Shown: positions 1-7,156, counted from the first letter of the stretch. The stretch: DNA of 40,074 bases from an uncultured Alphaproteobacteria bacterium (GCA_937871825.1 CALMOK010000295.1:20060-60133), one strand, 5' to 3'. A program made the numbers and translations. The notes: generated from the sequence alone by a model not told the origin.

Positions 1-537
1 CATGCCATCCAGGGTCGCCTCGCCGACACAACCGAAGCTGAAATTGTCCCGGAGGCCCAGGTGCCGTTCGCTGATCACCGAGATGCCCTCCCGCGCGAAC
101 CCCGCTGTGATCTCGGCCTGGATGTCCGCCGTGTAGGGCGTCACGAGCCCGATGCGTCGTTCTCCCCGACGCCGTAGCAAGTCGAACAAGGCGAGCACGG
201 AGGTCGAGGCCGGGATGCCGGTCGTCTCGACGATCCGGGCGCAAAGGTCGCGGTCGGATTGCAGGCCGAGCCACCCTGCGCTGGTGCCGTTCCAGGCAAT
301 CACGTCGACCTTGGCATCGGCCAGGAGCGAAGCGGCGGCCAGCATGGGCGCTTCGTCGAACTGGCTGAGTGCCGCGGCATCGAGTCCGATGGCGGTGACG
401 CGGAAGCGCGAGAAGTGCGCGCTGACGTTGGGCAGTTGGGCGAGGATGCCGGCGGTGATCGGTTCGAGCACGGTGTTCGAGGATGGCGTGAGCATCCCGA
501 GGCGCACCCGTGTCCGGTCGCGGGGCGTCGTGCTCAA
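1..537 (-). CDS. Arylmalonate decarboxylase / maleate isomerase-type Asp/Glu racemase superfamily protein, 3' end outside window
   Basis: This reading frame is not in the ORF track because it runs off the left edge; 179 codons are visible from a TTG start at 537. The N-terminus carries 'RLGMLTPSSNTVLEP', the typical opening of the maleate cis-trans isomerase/arylmalonate decarboxylase family, which uses active-site cysteines for proton transfer or decarboxylation. At residues 81-90 the protein reads 'AWNGTSAGWL'. Racemases and maleate isomerases have their first catalytic Cys at this site, whereas arylmalonate decarboxylase has Gly, so Gly84 points to the decarboxylase-like side. The second cysteine region would lie beyond the window. 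The TTG is preferred because its TTGA overlaps the stop of the upstream 57-aa ORF; an internal ATG at 495 would cut into the conserved opening. It is the last visible gene of the minus-strand operon. The family is confident; the reaction is not. Confidence 0.8.
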   Translation of the reverse strand, partial: MSTTPRDRTRVRLGMLTPSSNTVLEPITAGILAQLPNVSAHFSRFRVTAIGLDAAALSQFDEAPMLAAASLLADAKVDVIAWNGTSAGWLGLQSDRDLCARIVETTGIPASTSVLALFDLLRRRGERRIGLVTPYTADIQAEITAGFAREGISVISERHLGLRDNFSFGCVGEATLDGM

Positions 538-707
538 TCGCCGAGCCTCGGACAGCGCAGCGGCAGGCGCAGGCGCTCCAAGGCCGCCGAGGCGGCCAGC
601 ATCACCGCAACGTTGGCCTCGGCGACCGCTACGGCACGGGTCTGGCCGGCATCGACGCGCCCCGCGGCCTCGCCAGCCGAGAGGGTGCCGTCATGGTCGG
701 GTCTCAC
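534..707 (-). CDS. Small 57-aa hypothetical protein, translationally coupled on both sides
   Basis: This ORF is too short for the track. It starts with GTG at 707, whose GTGA overlaps the stop of the upstream racemase-like gene, and ends in TGA at 534-536, which overlaps the TTG start of the next gene. The product is a short, Ala-rich and probably helical polypeptide containing 'AGEAAGRVDAGQTRAVAVAE' and ending 'RCPRLGD'. No signal peptide or membrane segment is evident. Four-base overlaps at both ends are the same coupling used by the recognised genes of this cluster, and this is the main reason to call it real. Small partner proteins are known for some amidases (for example AtzG with AtzE), but I see no convincing sequence match to AtzG. 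The function is unknown. Confidence 0.5.
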   Translation of the reverse strand: MRPDHDGTLSAGEAAGRVDAGQTRAVAVAEANVAVMLAASAALERLRLPLRCPRLGD

Positions 708-1477
708 GGGCGGGACCCATTGAATAGGACGGGAGAGCCGGCCAGCAACGCCTCAAGGGAGGGCACAAGGCCGCTGGAGGACTTGGGCTCGGGACGCCGA
801 TAGGTGCCGGCGATGGCCTTGCGGACATCGAGTGCCACCAACAGTTCGGCCTGTTTGACCGCGGCCGCGATGCCCTCGATCACCGGTACCGCGATGCGGC
901 TTTTCACGCTGGCCGCGAGACCCGCGAGCGGGGCGCCGGCCAGCACGACCACATCAGCCTCGTCCTCCTCGACGGCCCGATTGGCGAGCGCGACCAGGAG
1001 ATCCGCCTTCTCGGCGGCCACATCGGCGATGGAGGCGAAAGTGTCGTCGAGAAGGCGGATGCTGGCGAGGCGATCCCTCAGGCCATGCGCCTCCACGCAT
1101 TCCCGGTACCAGGGCCCGAGCGCGCGGGCGAAGGAGACGATCGTAAACCGCCGACCGAGCATGCAGGCGCTGAGCATGGCCGCTTCGGCGAGGCCGATGA
1201 CCGGCACATCCATCAGCTCCCGTGCGCCGCCGAGGCCGGGGTCGCCGAAGGCGGCCACGATCGCAGCATCGAATGTCCCGATCCGCTCCGCCAGCATCTC
1301 GAGCACGACGGCGCCGCCGATCGCGGCCTCGGCCCGAGTCGCGATATAGGGCACGCCGCGCGTGGCGCTTATCGCGAGGATCTCGGTGCCCCGGGCCGCG
1401 ACCGCGCGGGCCACGGTGGCGAGCCGGTCCGTCACCGCCGTCGTGGTGTTGGGATTGAGAATGAGGATGCGCGTCAC
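704..1477 (-). CDS. Hydantoin racemase-like (Asp/Glu racemase superfamily) protein lacking both catalytic cysteines
   Basis: The 257-aa product opens with 'MTRILILNPNTTTAVT' and has the length and fold signature of the hydantoin/Asp-Glu racemase family (HyuE/DCG1 type), which normally uses a pair of cysteines to invert a stereocentre. The first site, usually 'ACFGDPG', reads 'AAFGDPG' here (Ala76). The second, usually 'LGCAG', reads 'LAGAPLAG' (Gly181 at the Cys position). Both replacements are clear from the codons. The paralogue at 24184 keeps both cysteines. The start is a GTG whose GTGA overlaps the stop of an upstream frame (1474-1629), and the stop overlaps the next GTG. It is therefore either a non-racemising derivative (binding, decarboxylation or regulation) or an inactive enzyme. 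The intact frame and coupled context argue against simple decay. Confidence 0.85.
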   Translation of the reverse strand: MTRILILNPNTTTAVTDRLATVARAVAARGTEILAISATRGVPYIATRAEAAIGGAVVLEMLAERIGTFDAAIVAAFGDPGLGGARELMDVPVIGLAEAAMLSACMLGRRFTIVSFARALGPWYRECVEAHGLRDRLASIRLLDDTFASIADVAAEKADLLVALANRAVEEDEADVVVLAGAPLAGLAASVKSRIAVPVIEGIAAAVKQAELLVALDVRKAIAGTYRRPEPKSSSGLVPSLEALLAGSPVLFNGSRP

Positions 1478-1629
1478 GGCGGGGCTCCAGCGAGGTGGGA
1501 TACGGCGGAACGCTCAGCCGCGAAGGTACGCAGTTCGGGCATGTCGACCGGGCAGCGGCTGGCGTTCGGATGGGGATCGATGAAGCCCGGGGCGGTGTCG
1601 GCGACGTTGCCGAGCGCCGCCCGGGCCAA
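1474..1629 (-). pseudogene. 3' remnant of an unidentified gene fused to a deletion scar
   Basis: An open frame of about 50 codons ends in TGA at 1474-1476, overlapping the GTG start of the racemase-like gene as GTGA. It contains 'GFIDPHPNASRCPVDMPELR' and looks like the C-terminal end of a real, formerly coupled gene. Upstream the frame has no plausible ribosome-binding start and abuts a permease-like fragment in another frame. I do not recognise the family. It is best read as the tail of a gene truncated by deletion, although a TTG at 1629 could still allow a short product. Confidence 0.4.
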
Positions 1630-1702
1630 TGGCCAGCGCGAAGGCCGGGAAGACCATGATGCCCTCCATCGCCCGGCCGATCACCTCGTCGCCCGAGCCG
1701 CC
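1628..1702 (-). pseudogene. Short DppC-like ABC permease fragment
   Basis: A stretch of about 25 residues containing 'DEVIGRAMEGIMVFPAFALA' resembles the segment before the coupling helix of DppC/OppC-type peptide permeases (typically '..DEvi.R..d.lla.FPalllAi'). Nothing else of a permease is present on either side: upstream is the amidohydrolase stop, and downstream the frame shifts into an unrelated tail. It is a remnant left by recombination or deletion between the amidohydrolase and racemase-like genes. An intact DppC-type gene is present at 21353. Confidence 0.4.
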
Positions 1703-1753
1703 GAGGGACGAGGACCCACTGTCCGGAGACGCCACCCTTCCCGATGCCGGAGC

Positions 1754-3298
1754 CTATGTCCGCGACGAGGGAGCGTAGAACGGCTCGCGCCCCGGCATGT
1801 CCTTCAGGTAATCGGCATAGAAGGCCTGGACGTGCGGGAACACCTGTCGGCGCAGCACCCGGCTCGTTTCCTCGGCTGCGGTGCGCGGTCGCCCCAGCGT
1901 TTCCGCGATCTCGGCCAGCACCTTGTCGCGGTCGACGTGAGTGAAGCGGCCGTTCTCGTACATCACCGTTCCGCCCACCACCGTGGCGTCGACGTGCTGG
2001 GTCTTGGCGCGCTGGATCAAGGCATCGAGCATCGGCACGTCATCGTCCTGGTAGGGATAGAAGGCCTGCTCGACGTCGATCAACACGGCATCGGCCATGC
2101 GGCCGGCCTCGAGTTTGCCGATGCTGGCCCCGAAGGCCGTGGTCATCGCGCCGCCCTCGGTCGCCATCTTCAGGATCTGCGGGCAGGACGGCACGTCTTC
2201 CTCCCGCATGCCCGGCACACGGTGCACCCGGAGCGCCAGCCGCATCTCCTGCAGCATGTCGCGGTCCTCGTTGATGCCGGCCTCGTCGAGCCCCATGCCG
2301 ACCGTGACCCCATGGGCCGCGAACGCGTTGAGCGGCGCCACGCCGCTGCGCAGCCGCAGGTTGGACGAGCAATTGTGGCAGATGCAGGTGCCGGTGGACG
2401 CCGCGACCTCGATGTCCTCCTCGGTCAGCCAGACACCGTGGCCGAGCGTCATGCCGGGGCCGAGCAGCCCGAGCTTGTTGAGATGCTTCACCGCAGTGGT
2501 GCCGGTGCGGCGGCGGGCATATTCCTTCTGGTAGACGGTTTCGAGCAGGTGCATGTGCATTGGCACCCGGGCGGCATCGGCCTTCTCCTTGAGGGCCAGC
2601 AGTCCGTCGTCGCTGACCCAGTGGAGGTTGGCCGGGGCGAGCTGGATGCGGGTGAGGTCCTGCCCACGGTTCTCGGCGCTCAGCTCGTCGAACAGCGTCA
2701 GGTAGTCGGCGAAGGGCAGCCGCTGGTTGGCGAGATGGGGCGCCAGCAACGCGGCGGTCTCGGCCGGCAGGCGCTGCAGGAAATCCTCGTCGGCCTCGTA
2801 GACGAGGCGGTTTTGTTCGCGCACCGCGAAACAATAGGAGGCCCGCATGCCGATCGCGCGATAGGCCTCCAGCACCTTGGTGGAGCAGGCGTGGATATGG
2901 GCCAGCGGCCCGGGGATCCAGCCATGGATGTGCTGCACCGTGGTGATGCCGGACGCCAGCATCTCGAAGGCCGAATAGAGGGTGTCCAGGTAGAGGTCGA
3001 TGCTACGCCCCGAGATCCGGCTCGCGAACCACAGTTCGAGCGCATAATCGGGCGAGCCGAGCTGCAGCGGCGTCAGGCCGACATGGTGATGGCTGTTGAC
3101 GAAGCCCGGCAGCACGACATGTTTCGACGAGCCATAGGTCGGTGCGTCCGGGTATTTCCGGCGCATCGCCTCGGCGTCGCCGACCTCGACCACCACCCCG
3201 TCGCGATGCACCACGGCGGCGTCGCGCAGCACGGTCGCGCGTTCCCTGTTTTCCACGCCGGTGACCACCCACCCACCGACCAGCAGACGCTCTGACAT
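1754..3298 (-). CDS. AtzA/TrzA-type metal-dependent amidohydrolase (A)
   Basis: The 514-aa protein belongs to the amidohydrolase superfamily branch that includes TrzA, AtzB, guanine deaminase and SAH deaminase; members remove amino, alkylamino or chloro groups from N-heterocycles. The metal site is complete: HxH at H70/H72 in 'GFVNSHHHVG', HxxE at H250/E253 ('HLLET'), H287 in 'GHGVW' and D338 in 'GMGLDEAGIN'. The track ORF reaches 3811, but the first 171 residues are shadow sequence. The ATG at 3298 begins 'MSERLLVGG', the normal start of the family's small beta domain. It lies 92 bp downstream of the gntR gene on the same strand and has a sigma-54-like element in that gap. Paralogues are encoded at 10191 and 24903. 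The substrate cannot be read from sequence; a cyclic amidine, pterin or triazine-like ring is plausible. Confidence 0.9.
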   Translation of the reverse strand: MSERLLVGGWVVTGVENRERATVLRDAAVVHRDGVVVEVGDAEAMRRKYPDAPTYGSSKHVVLPGFVNSHHHVGLTPLQLGSPDYALELWFASRISGRSIDLYLDTLYSAFEMLASGITTVQHIHGWIPGPLAHIHACSTKVLEAYRAIGMRASYCFAVREQNRLVYEADEDFLQRLPAETAALLAPHLANQRLPFADYLTLFDELSAENRGQDLTRIQLAPANLHWVSDDGLLALKEKADAARVPMHMHLLETVYQKEYARRRTGTTAVKHLNKLGLLGPGMTLGHGVWLTEEDIEVAASTGTCICHNCSSNLRLRSGVAPLNAFAAHGVTVGMGLDEAGINEDRDMLQEMRLALRVHRVPGMREEDVPSCPQILKMATEGGAMTTAFGASIGKLEAGRMADAVLIDVEQAFYPYQDDDVPMLDALIQRAKTQHVDATVVGGTVMYENGRFTHVDRDKVLAEIAETLGRPRTAAEETSRVLRRQVFPHVQAFYADYLKDMPGREPFYAPSSRT

Positions 3299-3352
3299 TC
3301 TCGATCCCTGTTGCCTCGAGCCGCCGCGCGGCAGCCCCCTGGCGAGGGTGCC

Positions 3353-3368
3353 TGCAAACGGCGTACCG
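3353..3368 (-). promoter_or_regulatory. Candidate sigma-54 promoter before amidohydrolase A
   Basis: On the minus strand the sequence reads CGGTACGCCGTTTGCA. Against the sigma-54 consensus TGGCACG-N4-TTGCA it has the invariant GG and GC at 10-bp spacing, ACG, and a perfect TTGCA; the two mismatches are T to C and C to T. The predicted start is near 3342, about 44 nt before the ATG at 3298. A chance match of this quality is possible in 40 kb of GC-rich DNA; the position is what makes it credible. Confidence 0.4.
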
Positions 3369-3390
3369 GACCGAACCTTTGGGACCGGGA

Positions 3391-4098
3391 TCAGGCCCGC
3401 GCTGTTTCCAGCGCGGCCCCCAGCACCGCCCTGAGGCTCGGGCCGGAGCGTGGCCGGGGCGACAGGTCGAGGCCGCCTTCGAGCGCCCTCAGGTGGTCGT
3501 CCATCTCGCGGGCGGCGCCCTCGACGTCGCCGGCCTCGAGAAGCTCGATCAGGCGGCGGTGCTCGTGCGTCCGGCAGCCGGACGATCCCCGATGCTGGTG
3601 CACCGTGATGGCCAGCACGGTCCGCGACACGAGTTCCCGCAGCATGGTGGCCGCGATCGGATTTTCGGTGAGCTCGGCCATGATAAGGTGGAAGTCGCCC
3701 GAAAGCCGCAGGGCCGCCGTCTCGTCCCCCTCCGCATGCGCCCTGTCCTCGGCGTCGACGCAGGCCATGAGCGGTCGCCACCCTTGTGGGGGAGGGGCGT
3801 CGCAAAGGCAACGCACGATGCCCCCTTCCAGCATGCGGCGGGCCCCGAACAGATGCTTGGCCTCGTCGAGCGGCGGCTCCGCCACGAAGGCACCGCGATG
3901 CGGTACGAGCGTTACCAGGCCTTCGTCGCCCAACCGGGCCAGGGCCCAGCGCACCGGTCCGCGCTTGCAGGCGAACGTGTCGGCGATGATGTCCTCCGTG
4001 AGCTTGGTGCCGGGCGGCAGCCTGCGTCCCACGATGGCTTCCCGGGTGGTGGCGAAGATGCGGTGCTTCACATCGACCTCAGCCACGCCGCCCTCCAC
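3391..4098 (-). CDS. GntR-family transcriptional regulator with FCD domain
   Basis: The 235-aa protein has an N-terminal winged helix-turn-helix ('LTEDIIADTFACKRGPVRWA' at about residues 33-52, then 'RLGDEGLVTLVPHRGAFV') and a helical FCD ligand domain with the expected metal or ligand-contacting segments 'GDFHLIMAEL', 'EHRRLIELL' and 'MDDHL'. Such proteins usually repress a divergent catabolic operon and release DNA when bound by the substrate or an intermediate. Translation probably starts at GTG 4098. The gene is divergent from the 4313-11717 uptake and hydrolysis operon and upstream of amidohydrolase A, so it is the likely local regulator of both arms. A 12-bp palindrome lies 18 bp upstream of its start. 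Confidence 0.9.
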   Translation of the reverse strand: MEGGVAEVDVKHRIFATTREAIVGRRLPPGTKLTEDIIADTFACKRGPVRWALARLGDEGLVTLVPHRGAFVAEPPLDEAKHLFGARRMLEGGIVRCLCDAPPPQGWRPLMACVDAEDRAHAEGDETAALRLSGDFHLIMAELTENPIAATMLRELVSRTVLAITVHQHRGSSGCRTHEHRRLIELLEAGDVEGAAREMDDHLRALEGGLDLSPRPRSGPSLRAVLGAALETARA

Positions 4099-4115
4099 AT
4101 GGGCAATCTGCCCGG

Positions 4116-4127
4116 ATTGTTAACAAT
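4116..4127. promoter_or_regulatory. 12-bp perfect palindrome, candidate GntR operator
   Basis: The sequence ATTGTTAACAAT is perfectly self-complementary and AT-rich in a GC-rich setting. It lies just upstream of the GntR gene start in the divergent intergenic region. TTGT...ACAA half-sites are common in FCD/FadR-type GntR operators. A second inverted repeat, CACGAT-N6-ATCGTG, follows at 4145-4162. Assignment to this regulator is inferred from position only. Confidence 0.4.
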
Positions 4128-4230
4128 ACAACCTCGAATTTGTGCACGATATTCCGATCGTGTCGTCAACGATGCGTGAGATCGAAGTGCTGCCAGAGGC
4201 ATGCCTTGCTTGTCCAGCCTCAACGATCGC

Positions 4231-4245
4231 TGGCATGCGCTTTGC
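4231..4245 (+). promoter_or_regulatory. Candidate sigma-54 (-24/-12) promoter for the uptake/hydrolase operon
   Basis: The sequence TGGCATGCGCTTTGC matches the sigma-54 consensus TGGCACG-N4-TTGC at 10 of 11 core positions, with GG and GC at the required spacing. The expected start is near 4257, giving a leader of about 56 nt before the first gene. The leader carries the inverted repeat GGAGAAC-GG-GTTCTCC at 4270-4285. RpoN control would fit a nitrogen-acquisition operon. No enhancer-binding activator gene is seen in the window. Confidence 0.5.
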
Positions 4246-4269
4246 CTAGAGGTGAAAGCCAACTTTTCC

Positions 4270-4285
4270 GGAGAACGGGTTCTCC
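4270..4285. repeat. Inverted repeat in the operon leader
   Basis: GGAGAAC-GG-GTTCTCC has perfect 7-bp arms with a 2-bp centre, between the sigma-54-like element and the first gene. It may be an operator or a leader hairpin; the short loop favours a protein-binding site. Confidence 0.4.
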
Positions 4286-4312
4286 CTTGATCGATCTCGT
4301 GGACATGCAATC

Positions 4313-5212
4313 GTGATCCTGACGCACGGCGGCGCCTTGTCGAACCTGCCGCTCTTCCTCGCGATCGACGCCGGCTTTCTGGCGGGCCGTGGTCTCGCGG
4401 TCGTGGCGCCCCCATTGGACGCCTTCTCGTCAACGGTGTCTCGCCTTCGCGACGGCACCGCCGACATCGGCACGACGGGCTTCACCCAGGCACTGGCCGA
4501 CGCCGACGACCTCGACCCGCTGGTGATCGTGGCGGGCAGCGGCGTCCGCGGCATGGCTCTGCTCGGCCGCTCCGGATCCGACATCGAAACCCTGTCCGGC
4601 ACGGTCGGCACCTTCGCCGACGACCCCATGCAGGTCCTGCTGACGGACGTCATCGAACGGCACGACCTCGGGGCGCGGACGACGGTCCGGTTCATGACGT
4701 CGCTGGCCGAGGCCGCCGAGGCGCTGCTGTCGGGTGCGGTCGCGGCCATTACCACCGTCGAGCCGTGGATTGACAGGCTCCGGGCCCAGGGCGCGACGCT
4801 CCTGAGCGACGGTACCGACCTTTGGGGGCCGGACTACCCCGACACCGTCCTGGTGACGCGCCGCAGCGTCGTGGACGCGCGCCCCGCGGACGTCACGACC
4901 GTGATCGCGGCCATGCTGGACGCCGAGCGCATGATCGTGGCCGATCCCGACGGCGCGCTGGCGGCCGTCGCGCACCGCTTTCCCCTTTTCTCGCTCGCGG
5001 ACCTGCGGGCGGGTCTGCATGGCCAGCCGCCCCGCGTCGACTTGCGGGGTCTCGAGGATGTGGTCCTCGACCGCTGGCCCACCGTCCGGTGCCTCGCCGG
5101 GCGTCCTTCCGGTCCCCGACCACCCGGAATCATCGACCTCACCTGCCTCGACGCCGCCTGCGCACGCGGTTTCCAGGCTTCGCCCACCGAAAGGATCGCA
5201 TATGTCCAATGA
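4313..5212 (+). CDS. NMT1/THI5-like ABC substrate-binding protein paralogue without export signal
   Basis: The 299-aa product aligns along its length with the exported binding protein encoded next to it: 'THGGALSNLPLFLAIDAGFL' against 'THGTGLCNCPFF', 'VAGSGVRGMALLG' against 'IAGSGVQGCVIVA', and 'LLSDGTDLWGPDYPDTVLV' against 'LSDGTDVYGPLYTDCVL'. It therefore has the NMT1/THI5-like periplasmic-binding fold. The available start, GTG 4313, falls almost directly at the first beta strand; the upstream in-frame sequence back to the stop at 4253 has no signal peptide or better start. The protein should therefore stay in the cytoplasm, unlike a normal ABC binding protein. It is the first gene of the operon and overlaps the next by 11 bp. 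Possible roles are ligand sensing, catalysis (THI5-like proteins can be enzymes), or a decaying duplicate. Confidence 0.8.
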   Translation: MILTHGGALSNLPLFLAIDAGFLAGRGLAVVAPPLDAFSSTVSRLRDGTADIGTTGFTQALADADDLDPLVIVAGSGVRGMALLGRSGSDIETLSGTVGTFADDPMQVLLTDVIERHDLGARTTVRFMTSLAEAAEALLSGAVAAITTVEPWIDRLRAQGATLLSDGTDLWGPDYPDTVLVTRRSVVDARPADVTTVIAAMLDAERMIVADPDGALAAVAHRFPLFSLADLRAGLHGQPPRVDLRGLEDVVLDRWPTVRCLAGRPSGPRPPGIIDLTCLDAACARGFQASPTERIAYVQ

Positions 5213-6266
5213 TAGCAGGCTTCCCGGCGCGGGCTCCGTCGCGACCGCCGGAATCAACCGTCGCACGCTGCTGGCCCGCACGGCCTGCGTGGGTGGCGCG
5301 GTCGCGGCAAGCCGCTTCCTTTGCACGAGCCCGGCCGAAGCCGCCACGACCGTGACCTTCAAGGCGACCCATGGCACGGGCCTCTGCAACTGCCCCTTCT
5401 TCATGGTCAAGGAAAAGGAGCTCGGGAAAGCCGACGGTGTGGCGCTCGACTTCGTCACGACGCCCACCAATGCCGACATCGCGGCCCTGTTCGGCGCCGG
5501 CGTGGTCGACGTGTCGGTGGTGCCCTACACCAACTTCATGACGCTCTACGACGCCGGCGCCCCGGTGAAGATCATCGCGGGCTCGGGCGTCCAGGGCTGC
5601 GTGATCGTGGCCCAGCCCGGCATCAATTCAGCGGCGGACCTCAGGGGCAAAACCATCGGTACCTTCCAGGCCGACACGCTGGAGATGCTGCCGCTCGACT
5701 ACCTGAAAAAGGCTGGCATGACGTTCGCGGACGTGAAAGTCCGCTATTTCGGCACCTCGCCCGAGCTCGCCCAGGCCTTTATCGGCGGCAACATCGACGC
5801 CATGTGCCACATCGAGCCCTATGCCACCCAGGCGATGGCGTCGCGCAAGGGCTCCGTCAAGCTGTCGGACGGCACGGACGTTTATGGTCCGCTCTACACC
5901 GATTGCGTGCTCGCGGTCCGTTCCAAGCTCATCGCCGAGAACCGCCCCGCCGTGAAGGCGCTCATCAAGGCCATGATGATGGGTCAGCTCTTCGAGGAAA
6001 CCGAGCGCGAGGCGGCCATCAAGCTGACGACGCCCAAATACTTCAAGACGACCTTCGAGGCGGCCCTCGACGCTTCGAATAAGCAGCCCGGCATGGTCGA
6101 CCAGCGCAAGAACCAGGACTTCATCCTGGCCCGTGCCCAGAACCTGAAGGACCTGCGCTACATCAAGACGATGCCGACCGCCGACATTTTCGACTGGTCC
6201 ATGCTGAACGAGGTGATCGCCGAGAACGCCGACCTTTACGGCAAGCTGCAGCTGAAGTCGGCGTGA
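5202..6266 (+). CDS. ABC transporter substrate-binding protein (NMT1/SsuA-TauA type), Tat-like signal
   Basis: The 354-aa binding protein presents its ligand to the permease encoded next. The start at ATG 5202 has AAAGGA about 7 bases upstream; the longer track ORF starts inside the previous gene. The N-terminus 'INRRTLLARTACVGGAVAAS' is a twin-arginine-type signal followed by cleavage near 'SPAEAA', suggesting export already folded. The mature part has the usual motifs of the NMT1/Ssu/Tau group, including 'ADLRGKTIGTF' and 'GNIDAMCHIEPYATQA'. Ligands of this group include sulfonates, nitrate, riboflavin or thiamine precursors and other N-heterocycles. The downstream amidases suggest an amide- or ureide-containing ring compound. 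The stop overlaps the permease start by 4 bases. Confidence 0.9.
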   Translation: MSNDSRLPGAGSVATAGINRRTLLARTACVGGAVAASRFLCTSPAEAATTVTFKATHGTGLCNCPFFMVKEKELGKADGVALDFVTTPTNADIAALFGAGVVDVSVVPYTNFMTLYDAGAPVKIIAGSGVQGCVIVAQPGINSAADLRGKTIGTFQADTLEMLPLDYLKKAGMTFADVKVRYFGTSPELAQAFIGGNIDAMCHIEPYATQAMASRKGSVKLSDGTDVYGPLYTDCVLAVRSKLIAENRPAVKALIKAMMMGQLFEETEREAAIKLTTPKYFKTTFEAALDASNKQPGMVDQRKNQDFILARAQNLKDLRYIKTMPTADIFDWSMLNEVIAENADLYGKLQLKSA

Positions 6267-7156
6267 AAGCGCTCCCGCTGACCGCGGGCGCGCTGCCCGC
6301 CGTCGCTTCCACGACCGCGCGGCGCCTGCGCGCGGTTCGGGGGCTCACAATCGTCATCTGGTGGGTGCTCTCGCTCGGCTGCTTCGCCGGGATCTGGGAA
6401 GCGGCCTGGGCGCTCGGCTGGGCCGACCCGCTCCTGTTGCCACCGCCCCACATCTTCCTGGCGCGCTTCTCCGACCAGGCGCAGGCCTTCGCGTCGAACG
6501 ACGTCATCGGCGAGGTTTCGGCCGATAGCGCCTATGTGGCGCTGCTGACGACCATCGTGGCCTCCAGCCTGCGCGTGTTGGCGGGCCTCGCGCTCGGCTT
6601 CACGTTCAGCGTGGGGATGGGCCTGCTGATCCGCTACTTCCGGCCCTTCGGCAATCTCACGTTGCCGACCATCACTCTGCTGGCGCCGATCTCGCCCATC
6701 GCCTGGTTGCCGGTGGCGATCTTCATCTTCGGCATCGGCAATCCGCCCGCGATCTTCATGGTTTTCATCTCGCTGTTCTTTGTCATGACCTTGTCGACGA
6801 TCAGCCAGGTCGATTCCGTGAGCCGCACCTTCCTGAACGTCGGCGCCATCATGGGCGCGAGCAGGCGTCAGCTGTTCCTCCACGTCATCGTGCCCGCCAT
6901 CCTGCCGTCGCTGTTCATGACGCTCCGCATGAACCTCTTCGGCGCCTGGATGGTGGTGCTGGTCGCGGAAGCGACCGGGGTCGGCAGCGGGCTCGGGCAG
7001 ATCGTCATGCTGGCGCGCAACACGTTCAACTCGAGCCTGTCGTTCTTCACCATGACGCTGATCGGCCTCGTCGGCTTCCTGTTCGACGTGGCGCTGCGGC
7101 AGGTTCAGAACCGCGTGCTGTTCTGGGTGCCGCCGAGTGCCGTGGGGCGCCTTTGA
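6263..7156 (+). CDS. ABC transporter permease (SsuC/TauC type)
   Basis: The 297-aa integral membrane protein has about six hydrophobic segments, starting with 'LTIVIWWVLSLGCFAGIWEA' near residues 29-48. It carries the BPD_transp_1 coupling region around 'MGASRRQLFLHVIVPAILPS', the EAA-type loop that contacts the ATPase. The start GTG 6263 forms a GTGA overlap with the binding-protein stop. Context and family place it as the inner-membrane channel for the ligand of the 5202 protein. Confidence 0.93.
   Translation: MKALPLTAGALPAVASTTARRLRAVRGLTIVIWWVLSLGCFAGIWEAAWALGWADPLLLPPPHIFLARFSDQAQAFASNDVIGEVSADSAYVALLTTIVASSLRVLAGLALGFTFSVGMGLLIRYFRPFGNLTLPTITLLAPISPIAWLPVAIFIFGIGNPPAIFMVFISLFFVMTLSTISQVDSVSRTFLNVGAIMGASRRQLFLHVIVPAILPSLFMTLRMNLFGAWMVVLVAEATGVGSGLGQIVMLARNTFNSSLSFFTMTLIGLVGFLFDVALRQVQNRVLFWVPPSAVGRL

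Noticed and set aside
1085-3295. 736-aa plus-strand ORF
   Set aside because: It is antisense to the racemase-like and amidohydrolase genes, is rich in Arg, His and Gly, shows no family motif, and arises from codon bias on the opposite strand.
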